DNA from: Skermanella aerolata KACC 11604
Lineage (GTDB): Bacteria > Pseudomonadota > Alphaproteobacteria > Azospirillales > Azospirillaceae
NCBI RefSeq assembly: GCF_000936425.1
Contig: NZ_AVFK01000007.1
Coordinates: forward strand, 205,706-269,705
Reading direction: 5' to 3'
DNA length: 64,000 nucleotides
Shown piece by piece: positions 57,478 through 64,000 of the stretch; within the stretch, counting starts at the first letter, position 1, and the number at the start of each line of letters is the position of its first letter. The notes below the pieces were generated by a model that saw only the letters and a list, made by a program, of their open reading frames with translations, ran no database searches and had not been told where the DNA came from. The position numbers and the translations under genes are program-made.

Positions 57478-57957
57478 ATGCAACCACAGACACGAGGCCG
57501 GCGTGGAACCGGCGGGCGCCCGAAGACCGGCAAGCCGAATCCCATCGACGTACACGTCGGTTCACGGGTAAGGCTGCGGCGTACTCTCCTCGGTATGAGC
57601 CAGGAAAAACTGGGCGAGGCGATCGGCCTGACGTTCCAGCAGGTACAGAAATACGAGCGTGGCGCGAACCGTATCGGTGCCAGTCGCCTGTTCGACCTGA
57701 GCCGGGTGCTCGATGTGCCCGTTTCCTTCTTCTTCGACGACATGCCGGCCGATCCCGACAGCATTCCGACATCCGAAGGTTCCGCCGGCGGTTTCGGCGA
57801 AGAGAAGTCCAGCTCCTTCGAACCGGACCCGATGGCCAAGCGCGAGACGCTGGAACTGGTCCGCGCCTACTACCGGATCACCGATCCGCAGGTACGCAAG
57901 CGGCTGTTCGAGCTGACCAAGTCGGTCGCGAACGCGGCCAATGCCGAAGGCGATTGA
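57478..57957 (+). CDS. XRE-family transcriptional regulator
   Basis: Product of 159 aa. A basic Gly/Arg-rich N-terminus (1-22) precedes a lambda-repressor-type helix-turn-helix (about 27-85: VRLRRTLLGMSQEKLGEAIG, then TFQQVQKYERGANRI). A C-terminal helical region (ETLELVRAYYRITDPQVRKR) resembles alphaproteobacterial regulators of the PraR/PhrR type. AGGGG precedes the ATG. The palindromes in its promoter suggest negative autoregulation. It directly precedes metK. Confidence 0.9.
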   Translation: MQPQTRGRRGTGGRPKTGKPNPIDVHVGSRVRLRRTLLGMSQEKLGEAIGLTFQQVQKYERGANRIGASRLFDLSRVLDVPVSFFFDDMPADPDSIPTSEGSAGGFGEEKSSSFEPDPMAKRETLELVRAYYRITDPQVRKRLFELTKSVANAANAEGD

Positions 57958-58038
57958 ATGGACCGGCCGCTGGCCGGACCCGTTCGAGAACGTGGTCCCG
58001 GCCGGCTCGTCCGGTAACCGAAAGCATCTAATTTCGGA

Positions 58039-58057
58039 TTGATAGGTACCTTATCAA
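58039..58057. promoter_or_regulatory. Palindrome in the metK upstream region
   Basis: TTGATA and TATCAA flank a 7-nt centre containing GGTACC. It lies 177 bp before the metK GTG and 82 bp after the regulator stop. The rest of this 276-bp gap shows no riboswitch that I can recognise. Confidence 0.35.
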
Positions 58058-58233
58058 ACTTCGATAATAGCCCTGCAAGTTAGCCGCGCGGGGTAATCAG
58101 GCGGCATGCTCCCAATCGAAGTCGCTTGACCACAGGTACGCGGATTGCGAAAAGAGAAAGAGGCGGGTCAATCTTTCGTGAGACCTGCATATCTTCGTAT
58201 TTTGTCAAAACCCGCAACGTGCCGAGGCTACCT

Positions 58234-59403
58234 GTGGCTCTACGCAACTACGTCTTCACCAGCGAATCGGTTTCCGAGGGCCATCCAGACAAGGTCTGCG
58301 ACCGCGTTTCCGACGCTATCGTCGATCTTTATCTCGGCCATGACCCTTATGCCCGCGTTGCTGTCGAAACGCTGGCGACGACCAACCAGCTCGTGCTGGC
58401 GGGTGAGGTCCGTGGTCCCGAGACGATCACCCATGAGCTGATCGAAGCCGCAGCGCGTCAGGCGGTGAAGGACATCGGCTACGAGCAGGAAGGCTTTCAC
58501 TGGGAGAAGGCCGACGTCAAGATCCTGATCCACGCGCAGTCCGCCGACATCGCCGTCGGCGTCGACGCCGCCGGCAACAAGGACGAAGGCGCCGGCGACC
58601 AGGGCATCATGTTCGGCTACGCCTGCCGCGAGACCGACGCGCTGATGCCGGCGCCGATCCACTTCTCGCACGGCATCGCCAAGAGCCTGGCGGAAGCGCG
58701 CCATTCCGGCGCCGCTCCGCTGCTCGGCCCCGACGCCAAGACGCAGGTCAGCCTTCAGTACGAGAACGGCAAGCCGGTCCGCGCCACCTCCATCGTGGTG
58801 TCGACCCAGCATGACGCCTCGATCGACACCGATAAGGTGCGCGAGATCGTCCTGCCCCATATTGTCAACGTGCTGCCGCAGGGCTGGCTGCCGGAGGCGG
58901 AGTTCATCTACGTCAACCCGACCGGCCGTTTCGTGATCGGCGGTCCCGATGGCGACGCCGGCCTGACCGGACGCAAGATCATCGTCGACACCTACGGCGG
59001 TGCGGCACCCCACGGCGGCGGCGCCTTCTCCGGCAAGGACCCGACCAAGGTCGACCGCTCGGCCGCCTATGCCGCCCGGTATCTCGCCAAGAACGTGGTC
59101 GCCGCCGAACTGGCGGAGCGCTGCACCATCCAGCTGGCCTATGCCATCGGCGTCTCCCGCCCGTTGGCCGTCTACATCGACACCTACGACACCGGCAAGG
59201 TGGACGAGGAGCGCCTGTCCAAGGTCCTCCAGGAACTGGTCAACCTGAGCCCGCGTGGCATCCGCGAGCATCTCGGTCTCAACAAGCCGATCTATGCCCG
59301 CACCTCCGCCTATGGCCATTTCGGCCGCGCGCCGGAAGCTGACGGCGGTTTCTCGTGGGAGAGGACGGATCTGGTCACGGATCTGCGGTCCGCCTTTGCC
59401 TGA
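58234..59403 (+). CDS. metK: S-adenosylmethionine synthetase
   Basis: Product of 389 aa that makes SAM from methionine and ATP. Motifs: [15 protein letters not shown] near the N-terminus, [12 protein letters not shown], and the phosphate loop [20 protein letters not shown] chose GTG 58234, which gives the usual start ([11 protein letters not shown]) and has GAGG six nt upstream; the open frame reaches 58126 without match. trmB overlaps its 3' end. Confidence 0.96.
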   Translation: MALRNYVFTSESVSEGHPDKVCDRVSDAIVDLYLGHDPYARVAVETLATTNQLVLAGEVRGPETITHELIEAAARQAVKDIGYEQEGFHWEKADVKILIHAQSADIAVGVDAAGNKDEGAGDQGIMFGYACRETDALMPAPIHFSHGIAKSLAEARHSGAAPLLGPDAKTQVSLQYENGKPVRATSIVVSTQHDASIDTDKVREIVLPHIVNVLPQGWLPEAEFIYVNPTGRFVIGGPDGDAGLTGRKIIVDTYGGAAPHGGGAFSGKDPTKVDRSAAYAARYLAKNVVAAELAERCTIQLAYAIGVSRPLAVYIDTYDTGKVDEERLSKVLQELVNLSPRGIREHLGLNKPIYARTSAYGHFGRAPEADGGFSWERTDLVTDLRSAFA

Positions 59404-60133
59404 TCGTCCTCCTGGTCCGCGCAAGGATGCGCCGACCGATCTGCCGGAAAAAGTCTACGGCCGCCGACGCGGCCGTAGACTTCGCGTTTATAAGACCGAC
59501 CTGCTGGAGACCCTGCTGCCCCGGCTGGCGATCGAGCCGCCGGACAAGGGCGCGCACCTGGACCCTGCCGGTCTGTTCGAACAGCCGATGCGCGACCTGT
59601 GGGTCGAGATCGGCTTCGGCAGCGGCGAGCATCTGGCGGCGCACGCGGCAGCCAATCCCGATATCGGCATGATCGGCTGCGAACCGTTCCTGAACGGCGT
59701 GGCCAACCTGCTGGAACACATCGATACCGGCGGTCAGCGCAACATCCGCATCCTGGCCGAAGACGCCCGCCCGCTGCTCGACGCTCTGCCCGAGGCCTCA
59801 GTCGGCAGGGCTTTCGTGCTGTTTCCCGACCCCTGGCCGAAACCCCGCCACCACAAGCGGCGCTTCATCGGCCCGGAAAATCTGGCGCGGCTCTCCCGCG
59901 TTCTCAAGGACGGCGCGGAACTGCGGATGGCCAGCGATGTCATGGGCGTCGCCATGTGGATGCTGGAGCATACCTGGCTTCATCCCGACTTCGAGTGGCT
60001 GGCCCGCACGCCGGAAGACTGGCGTAGCCGTCCAGACGATTGGCCGCAGTCGCGCTACGAGCAGAAAGGCGTGGAAGCAGGGCGCAACCCCGTGTTTCTG
60101 CGCTTCAGGCGTAAGGCCCGCATTCCAGGGTAA
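59396..60133 (+). CDS. trmB: tRNA (guanine-N7-)-methyltransferase
   Basis: Product of about 245 aa that methylates G46 of tRNAs with SAM, the product of the preceding gene. SAM site [10 protein letters not shown], active-site segment [14 protein letters not shown], and a TrmB N-terminal [10 protein letters not shown]. The start is uncertain: TTG 59396 overlaps the metK end by 8 nt and is the best option near the conserved region; no ATG is suitably placed. Its 5' end contains a strong hairpin. Confidence 0.9.
   Translation: MPDRPPGPRKDAPTDLPEKVYGRRRGRRLRVYKTDLLETLLPRLAIEPPDKGAHLDPAGLFEQPMRDLWVEIGFGSGEHLAAHAAANPDIGMIGCEPFLNGVANLLEHIDTGGQRNIRILAEDARPLLDALPEASVGRAFVLFPDPWPKPRHHKRRFIGPENLARLSRVLKDGAELRMASDVMGVAMWMLEHTWLHPDFEWLARTPEDWRSRPDDWPQSRYEQKGVEAGRNPVFLRFRRKARIPG
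59451..59482 (+). promoter_or_regulatory. Strong intragenic hairpin at the start of trmB
   Basis: A perfect 14-bp stem (aagtctacggccgc and its complement) with a CGAC loop, 48-79 nt downstream of the metK stop. It could stabilise the metK 3' end or attenuate trmB. It also encodes the conserved [10 protein letters not shown] stretch, so coding constraint explains part of it. Confidence 0.5.
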
Positions 60134-60327
60134 GGCGCGTCCCGGTACTCCTCTCCCCTGCCGTTCCCGCCGGAATGCAGGCGGAGGGGAAGACCCGTCC
60201 ACGGGACACGTCTGGCAATAGATTGTGGAAAATCCTTGCGACGTGCCGCAACTTCGCTATATTCCCTTCCGTGATCCCATACGATCCGGCGGTCCCGCCA
60301 AAACGGGCCATGCCGGCTCGCATCCGG

Positions 60328-60351
60328 GTGGGCCACTGGCCCACTTTTTTT
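60328..60351 (+). terminator. Intrinsic terminator between trmB and rimP
   Basis: GTGGGCC-ACT-GGCCCAC followed directly by seven T. It lies 195 nt after the trmB stop and only 67 nt before the rimP start. Confidence 0.8.
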
Positions 60352-60375
60352 ATTTCGCTCTTCTCGTTTTCCGCA

Positions 60376-60394
60376 CCGGGTTTCCGAAACCCGG
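60376..60394 (+). promoter_or_regulatory. Second hairpin in the rimP leader
   Basis: CCGGGTTT-CCG-AAACCCGG, an 8-bp perfect stem between the terminator and the rimP ribosome site. No T-run follows. It could affect rimP translation. Confidence 0.4.
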
Positions 60395-60417
60395 GGCGTT
60401 GTTTCAAGTCAGGTGGT

Positions 60418-60903
60418 ATGGACGCAACCGATCGGATACAAAAGATCATCGCCCCCTCGGTCGAAGCCATGGGCTACGAGATCGTGCGGGTGCAGGTGTC
60501 GGGCACGCAAAAGCCCACCTTGCAGGTGATGGCCGAGCGGAAGGACGATGCCGCGATGACGGTGGAGGATTGCGCAGACATCAGCCGTGCCGTTTCGGCC
60601 CTGCTGGATGTCGAAGACCCGATCTCTTCCGCCTACACGCTGGAAATCAGCTCGCCGGGGATCGACCGGCCGTTGACCCGGCTGAAGGATTTCGAACGGT
60701 TCGCCGGCTTCGAGGCGCGCATCGAGACGCGCTTCCCGCTCGACGGCCGCAAAAGGTTTCGCGGTATCCTGAAGGGTGTCGAAAACGGGGCGGTGCGGAT
60801 CGATACCGACACCGGTCCGGCTTCCGTCCCCTTCGATGCCGTGCAGCGTGCCAAGCTGCTCCTGACCGACGAGCTGATCGCCGCTACGGCAGCGCAGCAG
60901 TAG
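60418..60903 (+). CDS. rimP: Ribosome maturation factor RimP
   Basis: Product of 161 aa needed for 30S assembly. The conserved segment EISSPGIDRPLTRLKDFERF and the two-domain length fit the family. ATG 60418 has AGGTGG 3-8 nt upstream; the open frame reaches back to 60175 across the terminator and is not family-like. Followed by nusA after 60 bp. Confidence 0.95.
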   Translation: MDATDRIQKIIAPSVEAMGYEIVRVQVSGTQKPTLQVMAERKDDAAMTVEDCADISRAVSALLDVEDPISSAYTLEISSPGIDRPLTRLKDFERFAGFEARIETRFPLDGRKRFRGILKGVENGAVRIDTDTGPASVPFDAVQRAKLLLTDELIAATAAQQ

Positions 60904-60963
60904 CCGGCTTTTCGCCTCACGTCTCGATGTCTAGAACCTAAACGAACGCCAGGGACTTCTGGA

Positions 60964-62481
60964 ATGGAACTGCTACAAGTAGCCGATGCGGTCGCCCGCG
61001 AAAAGAACATCGACCGGGACGAAGTCCTGGAAGCGATGGAGCAGGCGATTCAGAAGGCTGGCCGCTCCAAGTACGGGCACGAGCACGACATCCGGGCGCG
61101 CATCGACCGCAAGACCGGCGACATCCACCTGATGCGCTATCTTGAAGTGGTCGAAACCGTCGAGAACGAGGTGACCCAGCTCACCCTGCGCGAAGCGCAG
61201 CGGATGAAGAAGGACGCGGCCCTGGGCGAGTTCCTGACGGACGAACTGCCGCCGATCGATTTCGGCCGGATCGCCGCCCAGACCGCCAAGCAGGTCATCG
61301 TCCAGAAGGTCCGCGAAGCCGAGCGGCAGCGCCAGTTCAAGGAATACAAGGACCGCATCGGCGAAGTCGTCAACGGTCTGGTCAAGCGCGTGGAATACGG
61401 CAACGTCACGGTCGATCTGGGCCGCGCCGAAGCGATCCTGCGCCGCGACGAGCTTCTGCCGCGCGAGCACTTCAAGAACGGCGACCGCGTACGGGCGTAC
61501 ATCTACGACGTACGGGCGGAAGCCCGGGGTCCGCAGATCTTCCTGTCGCGCACCCATCCCACCTTCATGGCGAAGCTGTTCTCCCAGGAAGTGCCCGAGA
61601 TCTACGACGGCATCATCGAGATCAAGTCGGTCGCCCGCGACCCCGGCTCCCGCGCGAAGATCGCGGTGCTGAGCCACGACAGCTCGATCGATCCGGTCGG
61701 CGCCTGCGTCGGCATGCGCGGCAGCCGCGTCCAGGCCGTCGTCGGCGAGCTTCAGGGTGAAAAAATCGACATCATTCCGTGGTCCCAGGACCCGGCGACT
61801 TTCGTGGTGAATGCCCTGGCTCCGGCCGAGGTCGCTAAGGTCGTGATGGACGAAGAGAGCAAGCGCATTGAAGTCGTGGTTCCCGATGACCAATTGAGTC
61901 TGGCGATCGGCCGCCGCGGTCAGAACGTCCGGCTCGCCAGCCAGCTTACCGGCTGGGACATCGACATCATGACTGAGAACGAAGAGTCCGAGCGCCGGTC
62001 CGAGGAATTCAAGACCCGCTCGCAGCTCTTCATCGACGCTCTCGACGTCGACGACGTGATCGCCCACCTGCTGGTTGCCGAAGGTTTCTCCTCGGTCGAG
62101 GAAATTGCCTTCGCCGAGATCCATGAACTGGCCGAGATCGAAGGCTTCGACGAAGACGTCGCCGAAGAGCTTCGCGACCGCGCCCGGCTGTTCCTGGATC
62201 AGCAGAACAGCGAACTAACGGAACGCCGCCAGGCTCTGGGGGTCTCGGAAGAGATCGCCGGGATCGAGGGTTTCTCCCCGGTCATGCTGGTCAAGCTGGG
62301 TGAGAACGGCGTCAAGACGCTGGACGACCTTGCCGACTTGGCCGGCGACGAGCTTCGCGAGATCCTCGGCAAGGACGCGATGAGCCTCGACGAGGCCAAC
62401 GAAATTATCATGGCTGCCCGTGCCCACTGGTTCACCGAGGAAGGCGCCACCGAAAGCGCCGATACCGGACAGGACAAGTAA
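60964..62481 (+). CDS. nusA: Transcription termination/antitermination factor NusA
   Basis: Product of 505 aa. N-terminal RNA-polymerase-binding domain (1-125), S1 domain (about 130-200), two KH domains (GACVGMRGSRVQAVVGELQG and SLAIGRRGQNVRLASQLTGW), then two C-terminal helical acidic repeats (about 360-490, with EEIAGIEGFSPVMLVKLGE), as in other proteobacteria. Confidence 0.97.
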   Translation: MELLQVADAVAREKNIDRDEVLEAMEQAIQKAGRSKYGHEHDIRARIDRKTGDIHLMRYLEVVETVENEVTQLTLREAQRMKKDAALGEFLTDELPPIDFGRIAAQTAKQVIVQKVREAERQRQFKEYKDRIGEVVNGLVKRVEYGNVTVDLGRAEAILRRDELLPREHFKNGDRVRAYIYDVRAEARGPQIFLSRTHPTFMAKLFSQEVPEIYDGIIEIKSVARDPGSRAKIAVLSHDSSIDPVGACVGMRGSRVQAVVGELQGEKIDIIPWSQDPATFVVNALAPAEVAKVVMDEESKRIEVVVPDDQLSLAIGRRGQNVRLASQLTGWDIDIMTENEESERRSEEFKTRSQLFIDALDVDDVIAHLLVAEGFSSVEEIAFAEIHELAEIEGFDEDVAEELRDRARLFLDQQNSELTERRQALGVSEEIAGIEGFSPVMLVKLGENGVKTLDDLADLAGDELREILGKDAMSLDEANEIIMAARAHWFTEEGATESADTGQDK

Positions 62482-62571
62482 GCGTCACCGGACGGACCAT
62501 ATTAGACACCAACCGAGACACACCTCGGCCCGAACGACTTAGCCTCCAACCAAGGATCGACCCAGCAAGGG

Positions 62572-63315
62572 ATGATATCGCTGAACACCCATATACCTCC
62601 GCCTCCGGAACCATTCGCCTTCCAGCAGGACCCCGATCCCGGTACCACCGGTCTCGAGGCCCTGGAGGAAGAGGCGATCGGCGGCCGCCGCAGCCCCCTC
62701 AGGCGCTGCATCGTCACCGGAACGGTCCAGGACCGTTCCGGCATGATCCGTTACGCCATTTCGCCGGAAGGCTTCGTGGTGCCGGATCTGGAAGGCGACT
62801 TGCCGGGTCGGGGGCTTTGGGTTACCGCGGATCGGAACGTCCTGATCAAGGCGTTCAAGAAGAGCGCCTTCGGCAGAGCGGCCCGCCGCTCCGTCAGGGT
62901 CGATCGGAACCTCCCCGATCTGGTGGAAGCGCTTCTGAAGCGCCGCTGCCTGGACACGATCGGTCTGGCGCGACGCGCCGGTATCGCAGTGGCCGGGTTC
63001 GAAAAGGTCCGCGAGGCTTTGAAGCACGGCAAGGCGGGCGTCCTGCTCGCGGCATCCGACGGTGCCGACGATGGACGCGCGAAGGTCAGGGCTCTGGCGG
63101 GCGAAGCTCCGGTGATCGACCTGTTCGACACCGGGGACTTGGGACACGCCTTCGGTCGCGACCATGCGGTGCATGCGATGCTGGCGCCGGGCCGGTTGGC
63201 CAAGCGCTTTCTGGAGGATTGCCGGCGGTATGCGGGTCTTCGCCAGAGTATCTCGGGTGATGGAAATTGCGGTCCGGCATCGGCCGGCCGGGCAACAGAT
63301 TTAACGACGAGCTAG
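62572..63315 (+). CDS. YlxR (DUF448) RNA-binding protein
   Basis: Product of 247 aa, longer than YlxR of Firmicutes because a second domain follows. The YlxR core is RRCIVTGTVQDRSGMIRY with GRGLWVTADRNVL. The second half (GLARRAGIAVAGFEKVREAL, HAMLAPGRLAKRF) resembles the ribosomal L7Ae-like fold fused to YlxR in alphaproteobacteria. Position between nusA and infB is the conserved one. Confidence 0.92.
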   Translation: MISLNTHIPPPPEPFAFQQDPDPGTTGLEALEEEAIGGRRSPLRRCIVTGTVQDRSGMIRYAISPEGFVVPDLEGDLPGRGLWVTADRNVLIKAFKKSAFGRAARRSVRVDRNLPDLVEALLKRRCLDTIGLARRAGIAVAGFEKVREALKHGKAGVLLAASDGADDGRAKVRALAGEAPVIDLFDTGDLGHAFGRDHAVHAMLAPGRLAKRFLEDCRRYAGLRQSISGDGNCGPASAGRATDLTTS

Positions 63316-63325
63316 TCGGACACAG

Positions 63326-64000
63326 ATGACTGACAGTAACGACCAGGACCGCAAGAAAGTTCTGAGCCTCTCCGGTAAGGGTAAGCTCGAACTGAAGAAC
63401 AAACCCGCTGCCGACAGTTCCGTCCGGCAAAGCTTTTCCCATGGCCGGTCGAAGACCGTGACCGTCGAGGTCAAGCGCAAGCGGACCATCGAGAAGGGTG
63501 CAGCACCCGGTGTCGCCGACGGCGGCGCCGCCGCGCGCCGTGCCGCCGAAGGCCTGCCTTCGAAGGGGTCGGGCGGCGGACGCGGCCAGCGCGGGCAGCC
63601 CGCGGTGCGCCAGCTCACCAAGGAAGAGCGCGAATCGCGTCTCAAGGCGCTCCAGGACGCGATCCGTTCCGACGAGGAACGGCGCCAGATGGAAGCCGAG
63701 CTGGCCAGCGCCGTCGTGATCGAGGAAGAGCCGCCGGTCATCGAGGACGCGGAAGCTCCCGAGCCGGAACTCACCGCCGAGGCGCTGCGCCAGCGCGAAG
63801 TGGAAGAGCTGAAGCGCATCCAGGACGAAGAGCGCGCCATCGCCGAAGAGGCGGAGCGCAAGCGTCAGGAAGAGGAAGCCAAGCGCAAGGAAGCCGAGGC
63901 CGCAAGGCGTCCGGCGGCACCGGCGGGCCGTGGCCCGGCACGGGCCGACGGCGATGCCCCGGCCTCCCGGTCCGGCGACGACGACCGCCGCCGGGGTCCC
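63326..64000 (+). CDS. infB: Translation initiation factor IF-2, N-terminal part (runs off the window)
   Basis: An open frame from ATG 63326 to the window end, 225 codons visible. The start MTDSNDQDRKKVLSLSGKGK and then the charged, coiled IF-2 N-terminal region (KEERESRLKALQDAIRSDEE; EEAERKRQEEEAKRKEAEAA) are typical of alphaproteobacterial InfB. The GTPase domain lies beyond the window. Confidence 0.95.
   Translation, partial: MTDSNDQDRKKVLSLSGKGKLELKNKPAADSSVRQSFSHGRSKTVTVEVKRKRTIEKGAAPGVADGGAAARRAAEGLPSKGSGGGRGQRGQPAVRQLTKEERESRLKALQDAIRSDEERRQMEAELASAVVIEEEPPVIEDAEAPEPELTAEALRQREVEELKRIQDEERAIAEEAERKRQEEEAKRKEAEAARRPAAPAGRGPARADGDAPASRSGDDDRRRGP

Noticed and set aside
57958..58233. SAM riboswitch upstream of metK
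   Set aside because: I could not match any SAM-I, SAM-II or SAM/SAH core in this stretch. A covariance-model scan would settle it.

Overview
The window is high-GC DNA from an alphaproteobacterium, probably Rhodospirillales/Azospirillaceae. The evidence is the gene order miaB-phoH-ybeY-corC-lnt-xre-metK-trmB-rimP-nusA-ylxR-infB on the right, an uninterrupted ccmDEFGHI block, DUF167 and YggT next to folD, a PAS_5-type protein, many hybrid histidine kinases, and strongly G/C-ending codons. The genus is an inference; no rRNA is present to confirm it.

Layout. (1) 170-7574 is a surface-sugar nucleotide locus: a thiamine-diphosphate E1 alpha/beta pair, a DegT-fold enzyme whose PLP lysine is replaced by histidine (3-dehydratase type), a GDP-mannose-dehydratase-like SDR and a GHMP sugar kinase on the plus strand, then two GDP-fucose-synthase-like SDRs on the minus strand. 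(2) 7732-16606 holds housekeeping genes: a class A penicillin-binding protein, amtB with a clear terminator, glgC-glgA and recQ. (3) 16718-30804 is sensing and metal uptake: an MHYT hybrid kinase, phnX, a SAM hydroxide adenosyltransferase, a TroABCD-type Zn/Mn ABC operon, a large hybrid kinase lacking its phospho-acceptor histidine, a cold-shock protein and a sigma-54 response regulator. (4) 30997-36153 holds an SDR, a REP-like palindrome, folD-corA, DUF167-YggT, tRNA-Ala(CGC), a gene broken by an amber codon, and a PAS protein. (5) 36241-45081 has a porin and the cytochrome c maturation genes ccmC and ccmDEFGHI, split by an SDR on the opposite strand. (6) 45229-48383 is a polar amino-acid ABC importer. 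(7) 48394-51467 holds a small ORF, a UMF1 transporter and a DUF853 ATPase on the minus strand. (8) 51695-64000 is the conserved RNA-modification, lipoprotein, SAM-synthesis and transcription/translation block, ending inside infB.

The most unusual region is the left end. A pyruvate-dehydrogenase-like E1 pair without E2/E3 overlaps or abuts a PMP-type sugar 3-dehydratase and GDP-sugar dehydratase/epimerase genes. By analogy with yersiniose (YerE/YerF) and with actinobacterial octose pathways that use E1-alpha/beta homologues, I infer a pathway to a GDP-linked branched-chain deoxysugar. Other second-look items are the hybrid kinase with Lys in place of the H-box His, a metal-permease tail resembling a decayed DtxR domain, an XRE-regulator promoter with a palindrome in its spacer, and hairpins around metK-trmB-rimP.
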